Source of the DNA: CAYPXN01 sp964470915
Lineage (GTDB): Bacteria > UBA10199 > JADFYH01
Direction of reading: 5' to 3'
NCBI GenBank assembly: GCA_964470915.1
Contig: CAYYEM010000001.1
Location: 1 to 64,000 of the forward strand
Length of the DNA: 64,000 nucleotides
This document shows, piece by piece, positions 32,548-41,088 of this stretch. Numbering within the stretch: position 1 is the first letter of the stretch; every line of letters starts with the position of its first letter. The notes beneath the pieces were generated by a model, which saw nothing but the letters and a program-made list of their open reading frames with translations, was not told the origin of the DNA and did no database searches. Made by a program: the position numbers and the translations under genes.

Positions 32548-33444
32548 TTATTTTTTCTCCCAACTGTAGTGATAAGCCTCTTTTCCATCGCTATGGAAAA
32601 ATTTGAGGATATTCTTTGAAGAGCTTATTTCAAACCAAGCGACCCCAAAACTAGCATCCGCTGCAAGTTTTTTCGTGTTAGCATTCGGGGTGGTGACACC
32701 GTAAAGCTCTTTACCTCCTGTTCCCACAATAATCTGATCGTATTGACATTCGTTGGGCTCAGGTCGAAGTTGAGCAAAAATATGTTCATGTCCCGCGAGA
32801 ATGAGATCAATTCTTCCACAGACAATCGGCTTTAAAGCTGGCCACATATGTTTTTGATCCGGTGGATGTTTGTCTCCCGTATTTAAGATAGGATGATGAA
32901 ATGCGAGCATTTTCCATTTCGCTTTCGAGTCGTCGAGGGCTTTTTTTAGCCAGGTTTGTTGTGCAGAGTTAAATTGATTGGAATTGAGTACAAAGATTTC
33001 GACGATTGGATTTTGTTCCGGATATATTACAGAATAATAGAAGGCCGGCATTTTCCAGCGAGAATCCTTTTTAGAGTAATCGACCTGAGCTTGAGCATTG
33101 CCACGCCAATCATGATTTCCAAGGGCGACATAAAAAGGAATATTTAAGCCTTGATAGATATCTTGATAGCGGCTTTTCCAAAGGGGATCTTCCGTGCTGC
33201 TTACTCCAGATTCGTAAAAATTATCTCCTAAGAGGAGTCCGAAGTCACAGCCCCGTTCTTTGCAAACCTTTGCTGTTGCAGCCGCTACGTCTTTTTGATT
33301 TTGAGTGCCAGAACCCCAGTCGCCGAAAGTGAAAAAACGAACTGTGGTGCCAGGAACAGTCTCCGGTTTTTGACTTTTAGCTTGAAGAGGGCTTGTGGAG
33401 AGGATCAAGATCTGAATAATAAATAAAAGTAGGAGTTTTTTCAT
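32548..33444 (-). CDS. Secreted metallophosphoesterase, tartrate-resistant acid phosphatase type
   Basis: A 298-residue calcineurin-like phosphatase with signal peptide (LLLLFIIQILILSTSPLQA). Metal-ligand motifs in order: FGDWGSG (D), LLGDNFYESG (GDN), ALGNHDW (GNHD), AFHHPILN and LAGHEHIFAQL (GHxH), the arrangement of purple/tartrate-resistant acid phosphatases. It probably releases phosphate from organic esters outside the cytoplasm. A paralogue lies at 36040-36981. Its start codon abuts that of the divergent transglutaminase-like gene (CAT then ATG), so its ribosome-binding site AAGGA is inside the neighbour's coding sequence. Confidence 0.9.
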   Translation of the reverse strand: MKKLLLLFIIQILILSTSPLQAKSQKPETVPGTTVRFFTFGDWGSGTQNQKDVAAATAKVCKERGCDFGLLLGDNFYESGVSSTEDPLWKSRYQDIYQGLNIPFYVALGNHDWRGNAQAQVDYSKKDSRWKMPAFYYSVIYPEQNPIVEIFVLNSNQFNSAQQTWLKKALDDSKAKWKMLAFHHPILNTGDKHPPDQKHMWPALKPIVCGRIDLILAGHEHIFAQLRPEPNECQYDQIIVGTGGKELYGVTTPNANTKKLAADASFGVAWFEISSSKNILKFFHSDGKEAYHYSWEKK

Positions 33445-34137
33445 ATGCTTCCTTCTTTACAAAAAAATATTATTGAGTTTTTTGAACAAAATACCTGCAC
33501 TTTGGAACCAAGCCAAGAACATTTGCAGGAAAGTGTTTTATGTAATTTTTCGGATGCTTCGATACAAAAGTTAAAGCAAAAACTTCTCGGGCAGTTGAAA
33601 GAGCCAGAAAAAATTGCGAACAAGATTTATGATTATCTCCGCTCACAAATTTATTATGAGTTTGATTTTTGGCCCGTGAGCGCCTCCGAAACAGAGCGGA
33701 AAAAAACAGGAATGTGTTTTAATAAAAGTAATTTGATGATTGCCTTGTTGCGGGCTTGTCACATTCCTTGTCTTTATTCCTTTTTTTGGATTGGGAAAAA
33801 TGGATTTCGATTTACCTCTGATCCTGTCATGTTTGATAAAATTCAAGATCGTACGGTGCATGCCTATGTTGAAGTTTATTTAGAAAAACAAAAGGAATGG
33901 CGGCGCTATGTGGATACTTCTCTCGATTTTCCTTTAAGAAAAATTTTGCAGAAGCAAGGTTATAATCCTTTTCAAAATATTCTGACTGACTTGCCCATCG
34001 AGCGTTTTTCAACGCCAGAAGAAGTGCTGGAATGGCGGAAAAAGTATAAAGAATCGGTGGGTGCCATCGACGTGATTACTCAAGAAGAGATGGAAGTATC
34101 GAATCGGAAGATGAGGGAGTTGAGGCAGCGGCTTTAA
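33445..34137 (+). CDS. Transglutaminase-like cysteine protease superfamily protein
   Basis: A 230-residue protein with the catalytic triad pattern of the transglutaminase-like superfamily: cysteine in KKTGMCFNKSNLMIALLRA near residue 91, histidine in RTVHAYVEVYL near 137 and aspartate in RRYVDTSLDFPL near 154. Preceding helices NKIYDYLRSQIYYEF fit the family. No signal peptide, so a cytosolic peptidase or hydrolase role is likely; the substrate is unknown. AGGAG at 33431-33435, inside the divergent phosphatase gene, serves as its ribosome-binding site. Its end overlaps the convergent downstream gene by 4 bp. Confidence 0.75.
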   Translation: MLPSLQKNIIEFFEQNTCTLEPSQEHLQESVLCNFSDASIQKLKQKLLGQLKEPEKIANKIYDYLRSQIYYEFDFWPVSASETERKKTGMCFNKSNLMIALLRACHIPCLYSFFWIGKNGFRFTSDPVMFDKIQDRTVHAYVEVYLEKQKEWRRYVDTSLDFPLRKILQKQGYNPFQNILTDLPIERFSTPEEVLEWRKKYKESVGAIDVITQEEMEVSNRKMRELRQRL

Positions 34138-34910
34138 GCCTTCTCCAACTTCAAATCCTTCATATCAAAAAACGGTTCTGTGATTTCATCTTCAAACATT
34201 TCTACTTCTGAAATGGTGTTTGTTTCAAAGCCTTGTACAAGGTCTTTGATTTCTTCTTGGCTGATTTGAGGAATTTTTTTGGGCGGAGGAACTGCTCTCA
34301 AAACCGGAGGGCTAGCTTTATTTAGATTTGGTTTAAAATGTGGACGATCTTCCGAAATATTTAAAGGATTAGCCTCCGTTTTAAGATGCATCCAAGGATT
34401 GATAGCCAAAGTTAGCTTTTGTTCCCAGTTCCGATAAGAGTATTGGAAAATTTTGAGAGGAATTCCCTTTAGATAAAAAAGAATCGTATTAATATTAGAA
34501 TCCATTTCAGCTGAGAAAAACCATACTTTAATTTGTAATTCACCTCGATTGACAGCTTGTGGAAATAAATGGCGCCATAAAGGAATATTCTTTTTCATCC
34601 AATCATATTCCGCAATGAGTTCGATTAAGCGTTGAGCTTTGAGTATTTCAGGGGTGAGAATAAGAATTAATTCTCCAGAATGATTACAGGCGAGCAAATC
34701 AACTCGACTTCGTCCTTCTTGAACAGGAAAATTTCTTTCCAAAATCTCAATGTCTGAATCCATCACTTTAATTTGATTGATCAGCAACTTGTTGAAGTCG
34801 TCTAAAGGGATATTTCTGGCAAATTTGATAGGAGTCTGCTGAGGCTTCTTTTCTGTGATAGAGCGAAGTATTTTAGCGACAGATTTTAGATGCCAGCGTT
34901 TTTTACTCAT
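34134..34910 (-). CDS. Degenerate PD-(D/E)XK nuclease-like protein paired with a MinD/FleN-like ATPase
   Basis: A 258-residue protein starting at ATG 34910 (MSKKRWHLKS), which overlaps the ATPase stop by 8 bp; a longer frame is rejected because it reads within the ATPase gene. Residues about 80-160 (VQEGRSRVDLLACNHSGELI, then YDWMKKNIPLWRHLFP) resemble the DUF91/NucS-type nuclease core in which GR.DLL is followed by an ExK motif. Here the expected glutamate-x-lysine strand reads LILILTPE, so catalytic residues seem lost. The C-terminal third is proline-rich (RAVPPPKKIPQISQEEIKDL), then acidic. Coupling to the ATPase suggests a common complex. Function is unknown. Confidence 0.6.
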   Translation of the reverse strand: MSKKRWHLKSVAKILRSITEKKPQQTPIKFARNIPLDDFNKLLINQIKVMDSDIEILERNFPVQEGRSRVDLLACNHSGELILILTPEILKAQRLIELIAEYDWMKKNIPLWRHLFPQAVNRGELQIKVWFFSAEMDSNINTILFYLKGIPLKIFQYSYRNWEQKLTLAINPWMHLKTEANPLNISEDRPHFKPNLNKASPPVLRAVPPPKKIPQISQEEIKDLVQGFETNTISEVEMFEDEITEPFFDMKDLKLEKA

Positions 34911-35874
34911 AACTCTGTTGTTCGAGTTTTGAAAAGTAGGAAGAAACTGGATTTTTAAATTGTTGTTTTCGATCCCACGCCTTGTAATTTGCCTGAATTC
35001 TTTGGGCAATTGCTTTGATGCAAGCAACAACTTGAGAACGCGGATGAGAAATCGTTACAGGCTTTTGTATTGAAATAGAATGCAATAGGTAACGATCAAA
35101 AGGAATGTAGCCCATGTAATTTAATTTCATGGCAGGGAGATGTTTTGTGACTACCTGACGAAGTCTTTGCATCGAAGCAACGGAATCTTCGCGACTTTTC
35201 ACACGGTTTAATACGACTTTAAGGTCAACACATTTATGATCGTTCCAAACCGATAAGCTTTTAATCAGACCGTAAGCGTCTACTAAGGCTGTGACTTCAG
35301 GGTTAGTGACTAAGATAATTTCATGAGCAGGTTTTAGAAATTTCATGATTTGCGGAGAAATTCCAGCTGCTAAATCAAACAAGATTACATCATAATCGGG
35401 TTCTAATCTGCCAATTTCTCGGGCTAGGTTTCTTAGATCATAGTCTTCTAAAGAGGATAAATCACTTGAGCCTACCCCCCCTGGCAATAAGTGAATTCCT
35501 TCCGGACCTTCAAGCAAAACCTCTCTCACATCTTTTCTGCCAGAAAGAACATCACCAATATCTCCTTGAGGAGTCAGTCCAAGCAAAAGATGGTCATTTG
35601 CCAAGCCAAAATCAGCATCGACAATGAGCACTCTTAAGCCTTTTGATTTGAGTGATATGGCAAGGTTAGTTGTGAAAGTTGTTTTTCCAGTCCCGCCTTT
35701 GCCACTTGCAATGCAAATGACCTGACTTTGGGCGGGTGGCATTGAAACGCGAGGACTCTTTTGTTTAGAGCCTAGCTCAAACGGAACAAATACAGGTGAA
35801 ACTGAAGTGTCTATTTCCTTTTCCAAAGCCTCAGCCTCCATCAGCTCAGAAAAGTCAGATGATCTTACCTCCAC
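34903..35874 (-). CDS. MinD/FlhG(FleN)-like P-loop ATPase
   Basis: A 323-residue ParA/MinD-family ATPase. The deviant Walker A ASGKGGTGKTTFTTNLAISL (near residue 53) with signature lysine, LIVDADFGLANDHLLLG (Walker A'), and YDVILFDLAAGIS (Walker B) are clear. The extra N-terminal 45 residues and the SVASMQRLRQVVTKHL region resemble FlhG/FleN, which set flagellar or pilus position. No MinE or flagellar gene is near. The C-terminus lacks an obvious membrane-targeting amphipathic helix (FSKLEQQSYE). The start is GTG at 35874, preceded by GAGGG. Its partner downstream overlaps it. A role in locating the type IV pilus is conceivable but is inference. Confidence 0.88.
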   Translation of the reverse strand: MEVRSSDFSELMEAEALEKEIDTSVSPVFVPFELGSKQKSPRVSMPPAQSQVICIASGKGGTGKTTFTTNLAISLKSKGLRVLIVDADFGLANDHLLLGLTPQGDIGDVLSGRKDVREVLLEGPEGIHLLPGGVGSSDLSSLEDYDLRNLAREIGRLEPDYDVILFDLAAGISPQIMKFLKPAHEIILVTNPEVTALVDAYGLIKSLSVWNDHKCVDLKVVLNRVKSREDSVASMQRLRQVVTKHLPAMKLNYMGYIPFDRYLLHSISIQKPVTISHPRSQVVACIKAIAQRIQANYKAWDRKQQFKNPVSSYFSKLEQQSYE

Positions 35875-36039
35875 TGAATTTCCCTCGTTTCTCTTTTCTG
35901 GCGAAATACCAGAATTTTTCCCTCGCCTCGAAATAAAAAATCTTACCTAACGCCATTTTCACCAGCATAAAAAAAAATGCAATCAAAATGAAAAAATTAC
36001 GCAACTTTTTTTAAGAGAAATGGGAGAGCAAGATGAAAT

Positions 36040-36981
36040 CTATTTTTGCCATTGATAAGAATAAGAGCTTTGACCGTCAGTTTTGATGAATTGAAAATTC
36101 ATTTCAGTAGAATTAAGTGAAAAATATCCAAAACCGAAGCTAGACTCAGAATAGAGAATGCTAGCATCGCCTCCATCTGCAGTGGTTGCGTAGAGACCTT
36201 TCCCACCGGTTCCAATAATTAATTGGTCATAACCGCAATTTTCAGTGCTGTTTCGTAGGTGAGAGAAGAGATGATCATGACCTGAAACCATCAAGTCTAC
36301 CTTATTGCAAATAATCGGTTGAAGTTCAGGGTAAATATCTTTTTCATCTGGGGGATGAGAGGCGCTGTTGCTATAGATAGGATGATGGAAAGCGATAATC
36401 TTCCATGTAGCTGTGGATTGATCGACCTGTGTGCTTAACCAATTTTGTTCATCTGAATTCGTTCTAAAATCATTGGAGTTAATAACAAAGATTTGCAGCA
36501 ATGGATTTTCACTGCTTGGGAATATTTCAGTATAGTAGGCAGCAGGCATGTTCCAACTCGAGTCAAGGCTCGAGTAATCAATTTCAGCTTGATAATTTGC
36601 TGGGCTATCCCAATCATGGTTGCCTAATAAAGCATGAAAAGTGAGATTCAGACTTCCATAAACATCTTGATATTTACTTTCCCATTGCGGATCTGCAGTG
36701 CTACTTACCCCGGTATTATAAAAATTATCACCCAACAAAAGTCCAAAATCACAGGTGTTTGACTGACAAGTAGTCTGGATTTGAGAGGCTACCGCTAATT
36801 GGTTGCTGTCACCAGTTCCCCAATCTCCAAAGCTAATGAATTTAACCTCGATATTTTCGCTGGGTTCGTCACTGCCTCCTCCACTATCGTTTTGAGTGGA
36901 GTTGTTTCCATTGCTGGAACTGCAGCTGATAATCGCTGATAAAAGAAAATAAAGGATAATTAAAGCGCCCCATCTTTTCAT
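36040..36981 (-). CDS. Lipoprotein metallophosphoesterase, paralogue of the 32.5-kb gene
   Basis: A 313-residue acid-phosphatase-type metallophosphoesterase, anchored as a lipoprotein (LYFLLSAIISCSSSNGNNST). The same motif series occurs as in the 32548-33444 paralogue: SFGDWGTGDSN, LLGDNFYNTGVSST, LLGNHDWDSP, AFHHPIYSNSASHPPDEK and VSGHDHLFSHL. The paralogues are collinear over the whole catalytic domain, with different export modes (lipid-anchored versus cleaved). The Ser/Gly/Asn-rich linker after the cysteine is typical of surface lipoproteins. It is transcribed alone towards the ATPase gene. Confidence 0.9.
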   Translation of the reverse strand: MKRWGALIILYFLLSAIISCSSSNGNNSTQNDSGGGSDEPSENIEVKFISFGDWGTGDSNQLAVASQIQTTCQSNTCDFGLLLGDNFYNTGVSSTADPQWESKYQDVYGSLNLTFHALLGNHDWDSPANYQAEIDYSSLDSSWNMPAAYYTEIFPSSENPLLQIFVINSNDFRTNSDEQNWLSTQVDQSTATWKIIAFHHPIYSNSASHPPDEKDIYPELQPIICNKVDLMVSGHDHLFSHLRNSTENCGYDQLIIGTGGKGLYATTADGGDASILYSESSFGFGYFSLNSTEMNFQFIKTDGQSSYSYQWQK

Positions 36982-37022
36982 AAAGATATTATCCTAGAAT
37001 ATGAGAATTAATAAAATAGGCT

Positions 37023-38315
37023 TTATTTTCCGCGTTTTTCAATAGGCAGGTATTCCCGCTGGTCATAACCTTGATAGATTTGTCGAGGTCGTGCAATTTT
37101 TTGATCTGGATCGGTGATCATTTCAATCCATTGAGAAATCCAACCCGACATACGTGGAATCGCAAAGAGCACTGGGAACATGGCGATAGGTAAACCCATG
37201 GCTTGGTAAATGAGGCCAGAATAAAAATCGACATTAGGATATAATTTTCTCTTCACAAAATATTCATCTTCTAATGCAATTTTTTCGAGATCGAGAGCTA
37301 TTTCAAGTAAGGGGTTTGCGCCAGTGACTTCAAATACTTTATAAGCAATATCTTTGATGATTTTTGCGCGAGGGTCATAGTTTTTATAAACACGGTGACC
37401 AAATCCCATCAAACGACCTTCACCCGATTTTACTTTTTTGATAAAGTCAGGAATATTTTTCTTGCTCCCGATCATTTTCAACATTTGCAGCACTTCTTCA
37501 TTGGCCCCACCATGTAAAGGACCGTAAAGCGCAGCAATCGCCCCAGCTGTCGCAGAAAAAGGATCAACATGAGAAGAACCAATGCTGCGCATCGCGTTGG
37601 TGCTACAATTTTGTTCATGATCCGCATGTAAAATAAATAAAACATCTAAAGCATGTTCTAAAACAGGATTTGGAACATACTTGGGTTCCGCAATACGAAA
37701 CACCATGTTAAGAAAATTTCCAGAATATGATAGCTCATTATCCGGATATACATAGGGCATTCCTAAGCTATGGCGATAGGCAAAAGCTGCTAAGGTAGAA
37801 ATTTTTCCAATCAAGCGATAAGCAGACATTAAACGCATTTCAGGGTCATTAATTTTTTTGGCATCTGGATAAAAAGTCGAAAGTGCAGCAACTGAAGAAA
37901 CAAGCATGCCCATGGGATGTGCATCGTGATGAAAACCATCCATGAACTTTTTTACATTTTCATGAACAAAAGTATGATAAGTAATATTTTTTTTCCATTC
38001 TTGGAGTTGTTTTTCAGTAGGTAGGTCGCCATGCAACAAGAGATAGGCAGTTTCAAGATAAGTGCTTTTTTCAGCAAGTTGTTCAATGGGAATTCCTCGG
38101 TAGCGTAAAATGCCTTTGTCTCCATCAATGTAAGTAATTTTACTTTTGCAAGAAGCTGTATTGGTAAAAGCTGGGTCGTAAGTCATTAAACCAAAGTCTT
38201 CATCTGCAATCTTGATCTGACGTAAATCCATAGAGTGGATTGTGTCTTCTGTAATCGCTACTTCGTAACTTTTTCCGCTACGATTATCTGTAATCGTGAG
38301 AGTATTTTTAGGCAT
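37023..38315 (-). CDS. gltA: Citrate synthase
   Basis: A 430-residue type II (hexameric-type) citrate synthase, condensing acetyl-CoA and oxaloacetate. ATG 38315 (MPKNTLTITD) is chosen for its CAGGAG site; an upstream ATG adds 16 residues. Landmarks: GDKGILRYRGIPIEQLAE near residue 60, LHADHEQNCSTNAMRSIGSS (substrate histidine near 240), AALYGPLHGGANEEVLQML with the catalytic histidine near 280, and LMGFGHRVYKNYDPRAKII near 320, then the aspartate region LYPNVDFYSGLIYQAMGLP near 377. Length and insertions agree with GltA of proteobacteria. No other TCA-cycle gene adjoins. Confidence 0.96.
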   Translation of the reverse strand: MPKNTLTITDNRSGKSYEVAITEDTIHSMDLRQIKIADEDFGLMTYDPAFTNTASCKSKITYIDGDKGILRYRGIPIEQLAEKSTYLETAYLLLHGDLPTEKQLQEWKKNITYHTFVHENVKKFMDGFHHDAHPMGMLVSSVAALSTFYPDAKKINDPEMRLMSAYRLIGKISTLAAFAYRHSLGMPYVYPDNELSYSGNFLNMVFRIAEPKYVPNPVLEHALDVLFILHADHEQNCSTNAMRSIGSSHVDPFSATAGAIAALYGPLHGGANEEVLQMLKMIGSKKNIPDFIKKVKSGEGRLMGFGHRVYKNYDPRAKIIKDIAYKVFEVTGANPLLEIALDLEKIALEDEYFVKRKLYPNVDFYSGLIYQAMGLPIAMFPVLFAIPRMSGWISQWIEMITDPDQKIARPRQIYQGYDQREYLPIEKRGK

Positions 38316-38419
38316 CCCAAACTCCTGAAATTTTAAAAGGCTAGCCTTCTGCAGTGAATGCAAAAAAACGCCGTAAAGAATTTATACGCTCTATCAAGGA
38401 AAGCAGGGAGGGGTCAACT

Positions 38420-38869
38420 CTATTTGCCAGGAGGAACAGGGACTATCGATAGATGGCTTGCTGGTATCCATTTTTCCTTTTCTTTGATACCATCGCTATA
38501 TCGAACCAGGACCTTATTGCCGTTTGCTTCCACAAAAATAGCGGGTCTCCAATGATCTCCTTCAAGAAACTCAATCGCCTCTCCTGATTTTAAATTGCTA
38601 ACGTTTGGTCTGCCACGTTCTGCAATAGGACGAATTCTGTCAGGGGAAACAATTTCTTCCCGGGAAGCCCAGTAGCCAGAGAAATGAACCTTATAAAGGT
38701 TTTCTTTCATGACGTGTTCAATACGGGCTTTTTGCCAGGCTCCCTGCCATAGCACTTCGACTTTATCCCCTTTATGATAGGTTTGAGCAAAAAGAGAGAA
38801 AGGGCAGTGCAGAGAGAGAAACAAAGTAAAGAAAGTGCAAAGAGAGAGAAGGGTTTGTTTATTTTTCAT
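38420..38869 (-). CDS. Secreted protein with two Tudor/Agenet-like SH3 domains
   Basis: A 149-residue exported protein (signal MKNKQTLLSLCTFFTLFLSL, cleavage near FSLFAQ) followed by two SH3-type barrels. The first, YHKGDKVEVLWQGAWQKARI, then EHVMKENLYKVHFSGY and SREEIVSPDRIRPI, matches the bacterial Tudor-knot/Agenet pattern; the second, LKSGEAIEFLEGDHWRPAIF, then NKVLVRYSDGIKEKEKW, is a diverged repeat. Such modules bind proteins or nucleic acids in eukaryotes; in the periplasm the ligand is unknown. It is 5 bp from the histone-like gene and is probably co-transcribed with it. Confidence 0.72.
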   Translation of the reverse strand: MKNKQTLLSLCTFFTLFLSLHCPFSLFAQTYHKGDKVEVLWQGAWQKARIEHVMKENLYKVHFSGYWASREEIVSPDRIRPIAERGRPNVSNLKSGEAIEFLEGDHWRPAIFVEANGNKVLVRYSDGIKEKEKWIPASHLSIVPVPPGK

Positions 38870-38873
38870 AAAG

Positions 38874-39074
38874 TTATAAATCTTGGGGTTTTACGGTGGA
38901 ACGTTTATTGCCTTTAGTTCGCTCAACAGCAGCATTTAAAAGAGCATACACTTTTTCAGAGAGTGCGGGAAGAGTATCTGACGAAGTCATGCATCCTTTA
39001 CTTTTAATAAATTCTTTTACTTTGCTCGCGATGACCAAAACATCACGGGATTTTCCGCTCTTTTTGGAAACCAT
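38874..39074 (-). CDS. Bacterial single-histone-fold protein
   Basis: A 66-residue basic protein resembling the minimal bacterial histones characterised in Bdellovibrio (Bd0055/HBb). Pattern: DVLVIASKVKEFIKSKGCMT (helix 1 and loop), SDTLPALSEKVYALLNAAVE (long central helix), and RTKGNKRSTVKPQDL, where the R-x-T-V...D ending is the classical histone-fold arginine-threonine/aspartate clamp. ATG 39074 is preferred over 39080 because AAGGAG lies 8 nt upstream. The short basic start MVSKKSGKSR could touch DNA. It probably binds or coats DNA as a dimer; in Bdellovibrio these proteins are abundant. It is followed by a secreted Tudor-like protein. Confidence 0.75.
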   Translation of the reverse strand: MVSKKSGKSRDVLVIASKVKEFIKSKGCMTSSDTLPALSEKVYALLNAAVERTKGNKRSTVKPQDL

Positions 39075-39162
39075 GTTCATTTCTCCTTTTTGAAAAAAAT
39101 AAAGATGTGATAGTTTGGCTACATTTAGAAAAGCTGTAAAGTAAAAATATGAAGGAGGTATT

Positions 39163-39591
39163 ATGAGTTTTGGACTTTTGCTTTTGAGATTAGTTTTGGG
39201 TGTGATTTTTTTTGCCCATGGAGCCCAGAAAGTGATGGGTTGGTGGGGAGGACATGGTATTGAGGGATTTTCTCAACATGTGATGGCTATGGGGATGCCC
39301 CTGTTTATGGCCTATGTAGCTGCTTATGCGGAGTTGTTGGGCGGAGTTGCAATGGTTTTCGGTTTTTTGACACGATTTGCAGGATTAGGTTTAGCAGGAG
39401 TGATGGGAGTGGCTATCTGGAAAGTGCATGGAGTCAATGGTTTATTTTTAAACGTGATGTGTGCACCTGATAAAGGACATGGATTTGAATATGCCTTAGC
39501 CCTCTTAGCGATGGCACTTTGTTTAGTTTTTACCGGGGCTGGAAAAATTTCACTGGATGGATTTATCCGTGGCGGAAGCAACCAGAATTAA
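39163..39591 (+). CDS. DoxX family membrane protein
   Basis: A 142-residue DoxX-type integral membrane protein with four predicted helices. FGLLLLRLVLGVIFFAHGAQ, then KVMGWWGGHGIEGF, is the family opening, followed by FMAYVAAYAELLGGVAMVFG, FAGLGLAGVMGVAIWKVHG and YALALLAMALCLVFTGAGKI, then SLDGFI. DoxX proteins are linked to thiol and oxidative homeostasis or to electron transfer in some bacteria; a specific role cannot be given. GAAGGAGG lies 5 nt before the ATG. It is divergent from the histone-like gene and convergent with a lipoprotein gene. Confidence 0.88.
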   Translation: MSFGLLLLRLVLGVIFFAHGAQKVMGWWGGHGIEGFSQHVMAMGMPLFMAYVAAYAELLGGVAMVFGFLTRFAGLGLAGVMGVAIWKVHGVNGLFLNVMCAPDKGHGFEYALALLAMALCLVFTGAGKISLDGFIRGGSNQN

Positions 39592-39601
39592 AAAAAAAAT
39601 C

Positions 39602-40756
39602 TTAATGTTCAGGAATATATACTAAATTTCTGAAAAGCTGCTTTAAGTAATCCGAATTGATTTTTGGATTTCCTTCATCATCTCTTTCAAGCAAATCGAT
39701 CGAGTCTGGAATATTCTTTGCGTTAGGGAGAGTGTTCGCTTGTGAGAGAGAAGAAGTATTAAGAATAAAATGTTCTCCTGAAACGCTCATCCATTGAGCG
39801 CTGTTGATGGAGGCATAGGCGGAGCGTAACACAGAAGTGTAAGTGATGAGATCTTCTTGAGAAAAGCGCCAACGTAGCCACAAATCAATGAGACCTGTTC
39901 TGCTTTCGTGTAGAAAATTTTCAAAAGATTGAAGAGCTGCTTTGAGAAGAACTGCTCGGGGAGCCATTTGTGAAGCAGCCACATCAGTTAGGTCTCCAAA
40001 CTTCAGATCGTTTTCATTGAGATCACCATTTATGTCTGTATAAAAACTATCATTGAATGGCCAGGAAGGAAAATTTTCAAATCCCCATTCATATTGAAAA
40101 ACAGTTTGGAAGAAATAAGCGAGTGAGCCGCTCGCAAATTGTAAGAAAGCAATATCACGTTTCGAAATTTTTGTTTTTTCTTGGCTAGCGAAAAAATTTC
40201 CTTCAAGTTCATCATCAGCAAAGTTAAGGGGAAGATTTGAAAAACATTGGCTTAAACCTTCTAAATCCTTTCCTAGTTGCACAAAACTTTGATTAAGCTC
40301 TCGAGTGGAGCTTTGCTCGCTGGTGAGTTTTTGTCCCCATTGCAATACAAGCTCTCGGAGTCGTGGAGCTCTACTTTCTGGATAAAAAATCAATTCCCCA
40401 AAAACAATTTTCTTCTGAGATATCAGATCACCCAAAGAAATTGTTTTGAGGGAGCTAAACTTAGCGGGTTCATAGCCCAACATTTTCCCTAATTTTTGTG
40501 TATTTTCAGAAAAAGCAATATTCAAAAATTGGCTTACACAACAACGCAGAGCGAGTTGAGAATCCTCAGGATTTTCATTTTTAAGTCCACAAAAATTATT
40601 TTGAGCACAAGCAAGATCGCCAGTATCAAGACATTGAATGGCATTTTGCCGGCTGAGTCCATTTTGATTGAGATTTACAGAATCTGTATTTTCAGAAGCA
40701 CTGCAAGAAAGTAGTGTGAGTGAGAAAAGTAAAAATAAAATATTTTTCACTTTCAT
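39602..40756 (-). CDS. Lipoprotein of unknown function
   Basis: A 384-residue lipoprotein, signal MKVKNILFLLFSLTLLSC with lipobox cysteine at about residue 18. The mature start has cysteines in CLDTGDLACAQNNFCGLKNE and LALRCCVSQFLNIAF, in a pattern like tetratricopeptide-type helices (counting items and losses) found in Deltaproteobacterial lipoproteins. The rest is helical with no motif I recognise; SFYTDINGDLNENDLKFGDL could be a calcium-loop-like DxNxD segment. It is monocistronic and convergent with doxX. Confidence 0.68.
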   Translation of the reverse strand: MKVKNILFLLFSLTLLSCSASENTDSVNLNQNGLSRQNAIQCLDTGDLACAQNNFCGLKNENPEDSQLALRCCVSQFLNIAFSENTQKLGKMLGYEPAKFSSLKTISLGDLISQKKIVFGELIFYPESRAPRLRELVLQWGQKLTSEQSSTRELNQSFVQLGKDLEGLSQCFSNLPLNFADDELEGNFFASQEKTKISKRDIAFLQFASGSLAYFFQTVFQYEWGFENFPSWPFNDSFYTDINGDLNENDLKFGDLTDVAASQMAPRAVLLKAALQSFENFLHESRTGLIDLWLRWRFSQEDLITYTSVLRSAYASINSAQWMSVSGEHFILNTSSLSQANTLPNAKNIPDSIDLLERDDEGNPKINSDYLKQLFRNLVYIPEH

Positions 40757-41088
40757 AAATATCCCCTTTAAAAATCTCCCCTTAAAATGGGCTACAAATT
40801 TTCAAAAAAAAAAGCGAGGGGAAAGTAAAGAAAAGTATAAAAAAATTAATGAGTTGCAACGCATCGCGTTGCAATTAAAAGGAAATAAACCACTAAAAAG
40901 GGAACTAATTCCTAGTTTTACCGATAATAAGAATGATGGGACGTTTTTTCTACAAATGGATGCTAATGGCCACTTTAAGTACCTTCATATACTTCTGGCC
41001 TTTTCTTGCTCAGAGCTTTTTCTTTGATGGGAATGGCTCGAAATTTTTCTCCAAGCCTTTGTTAGCCCAATCCGGTCGGAATTTTTCC
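40757..41088. other. Intergenic stretch without a supported gene
   Basis: This 332-bp stretch lies between the lipoprotein start and the pilT stop. A weak plus-strand frame crosses it but starts inside the lipoprotein gene and has no ribosome-binding site. The only structure is the palindrome TTGCAACGC-ATC-GCGTTGCAA (40854-40874). No terminator with a clear T-run is seen for pilT. Confidence 0.6.

Noticed and set aside
40668..41027. A 119-codon plus-strand gene
   Set aside because: It begins inside the opposite lipoprotein gene, has no ribosome-binding site and no recognisable protein pattern.
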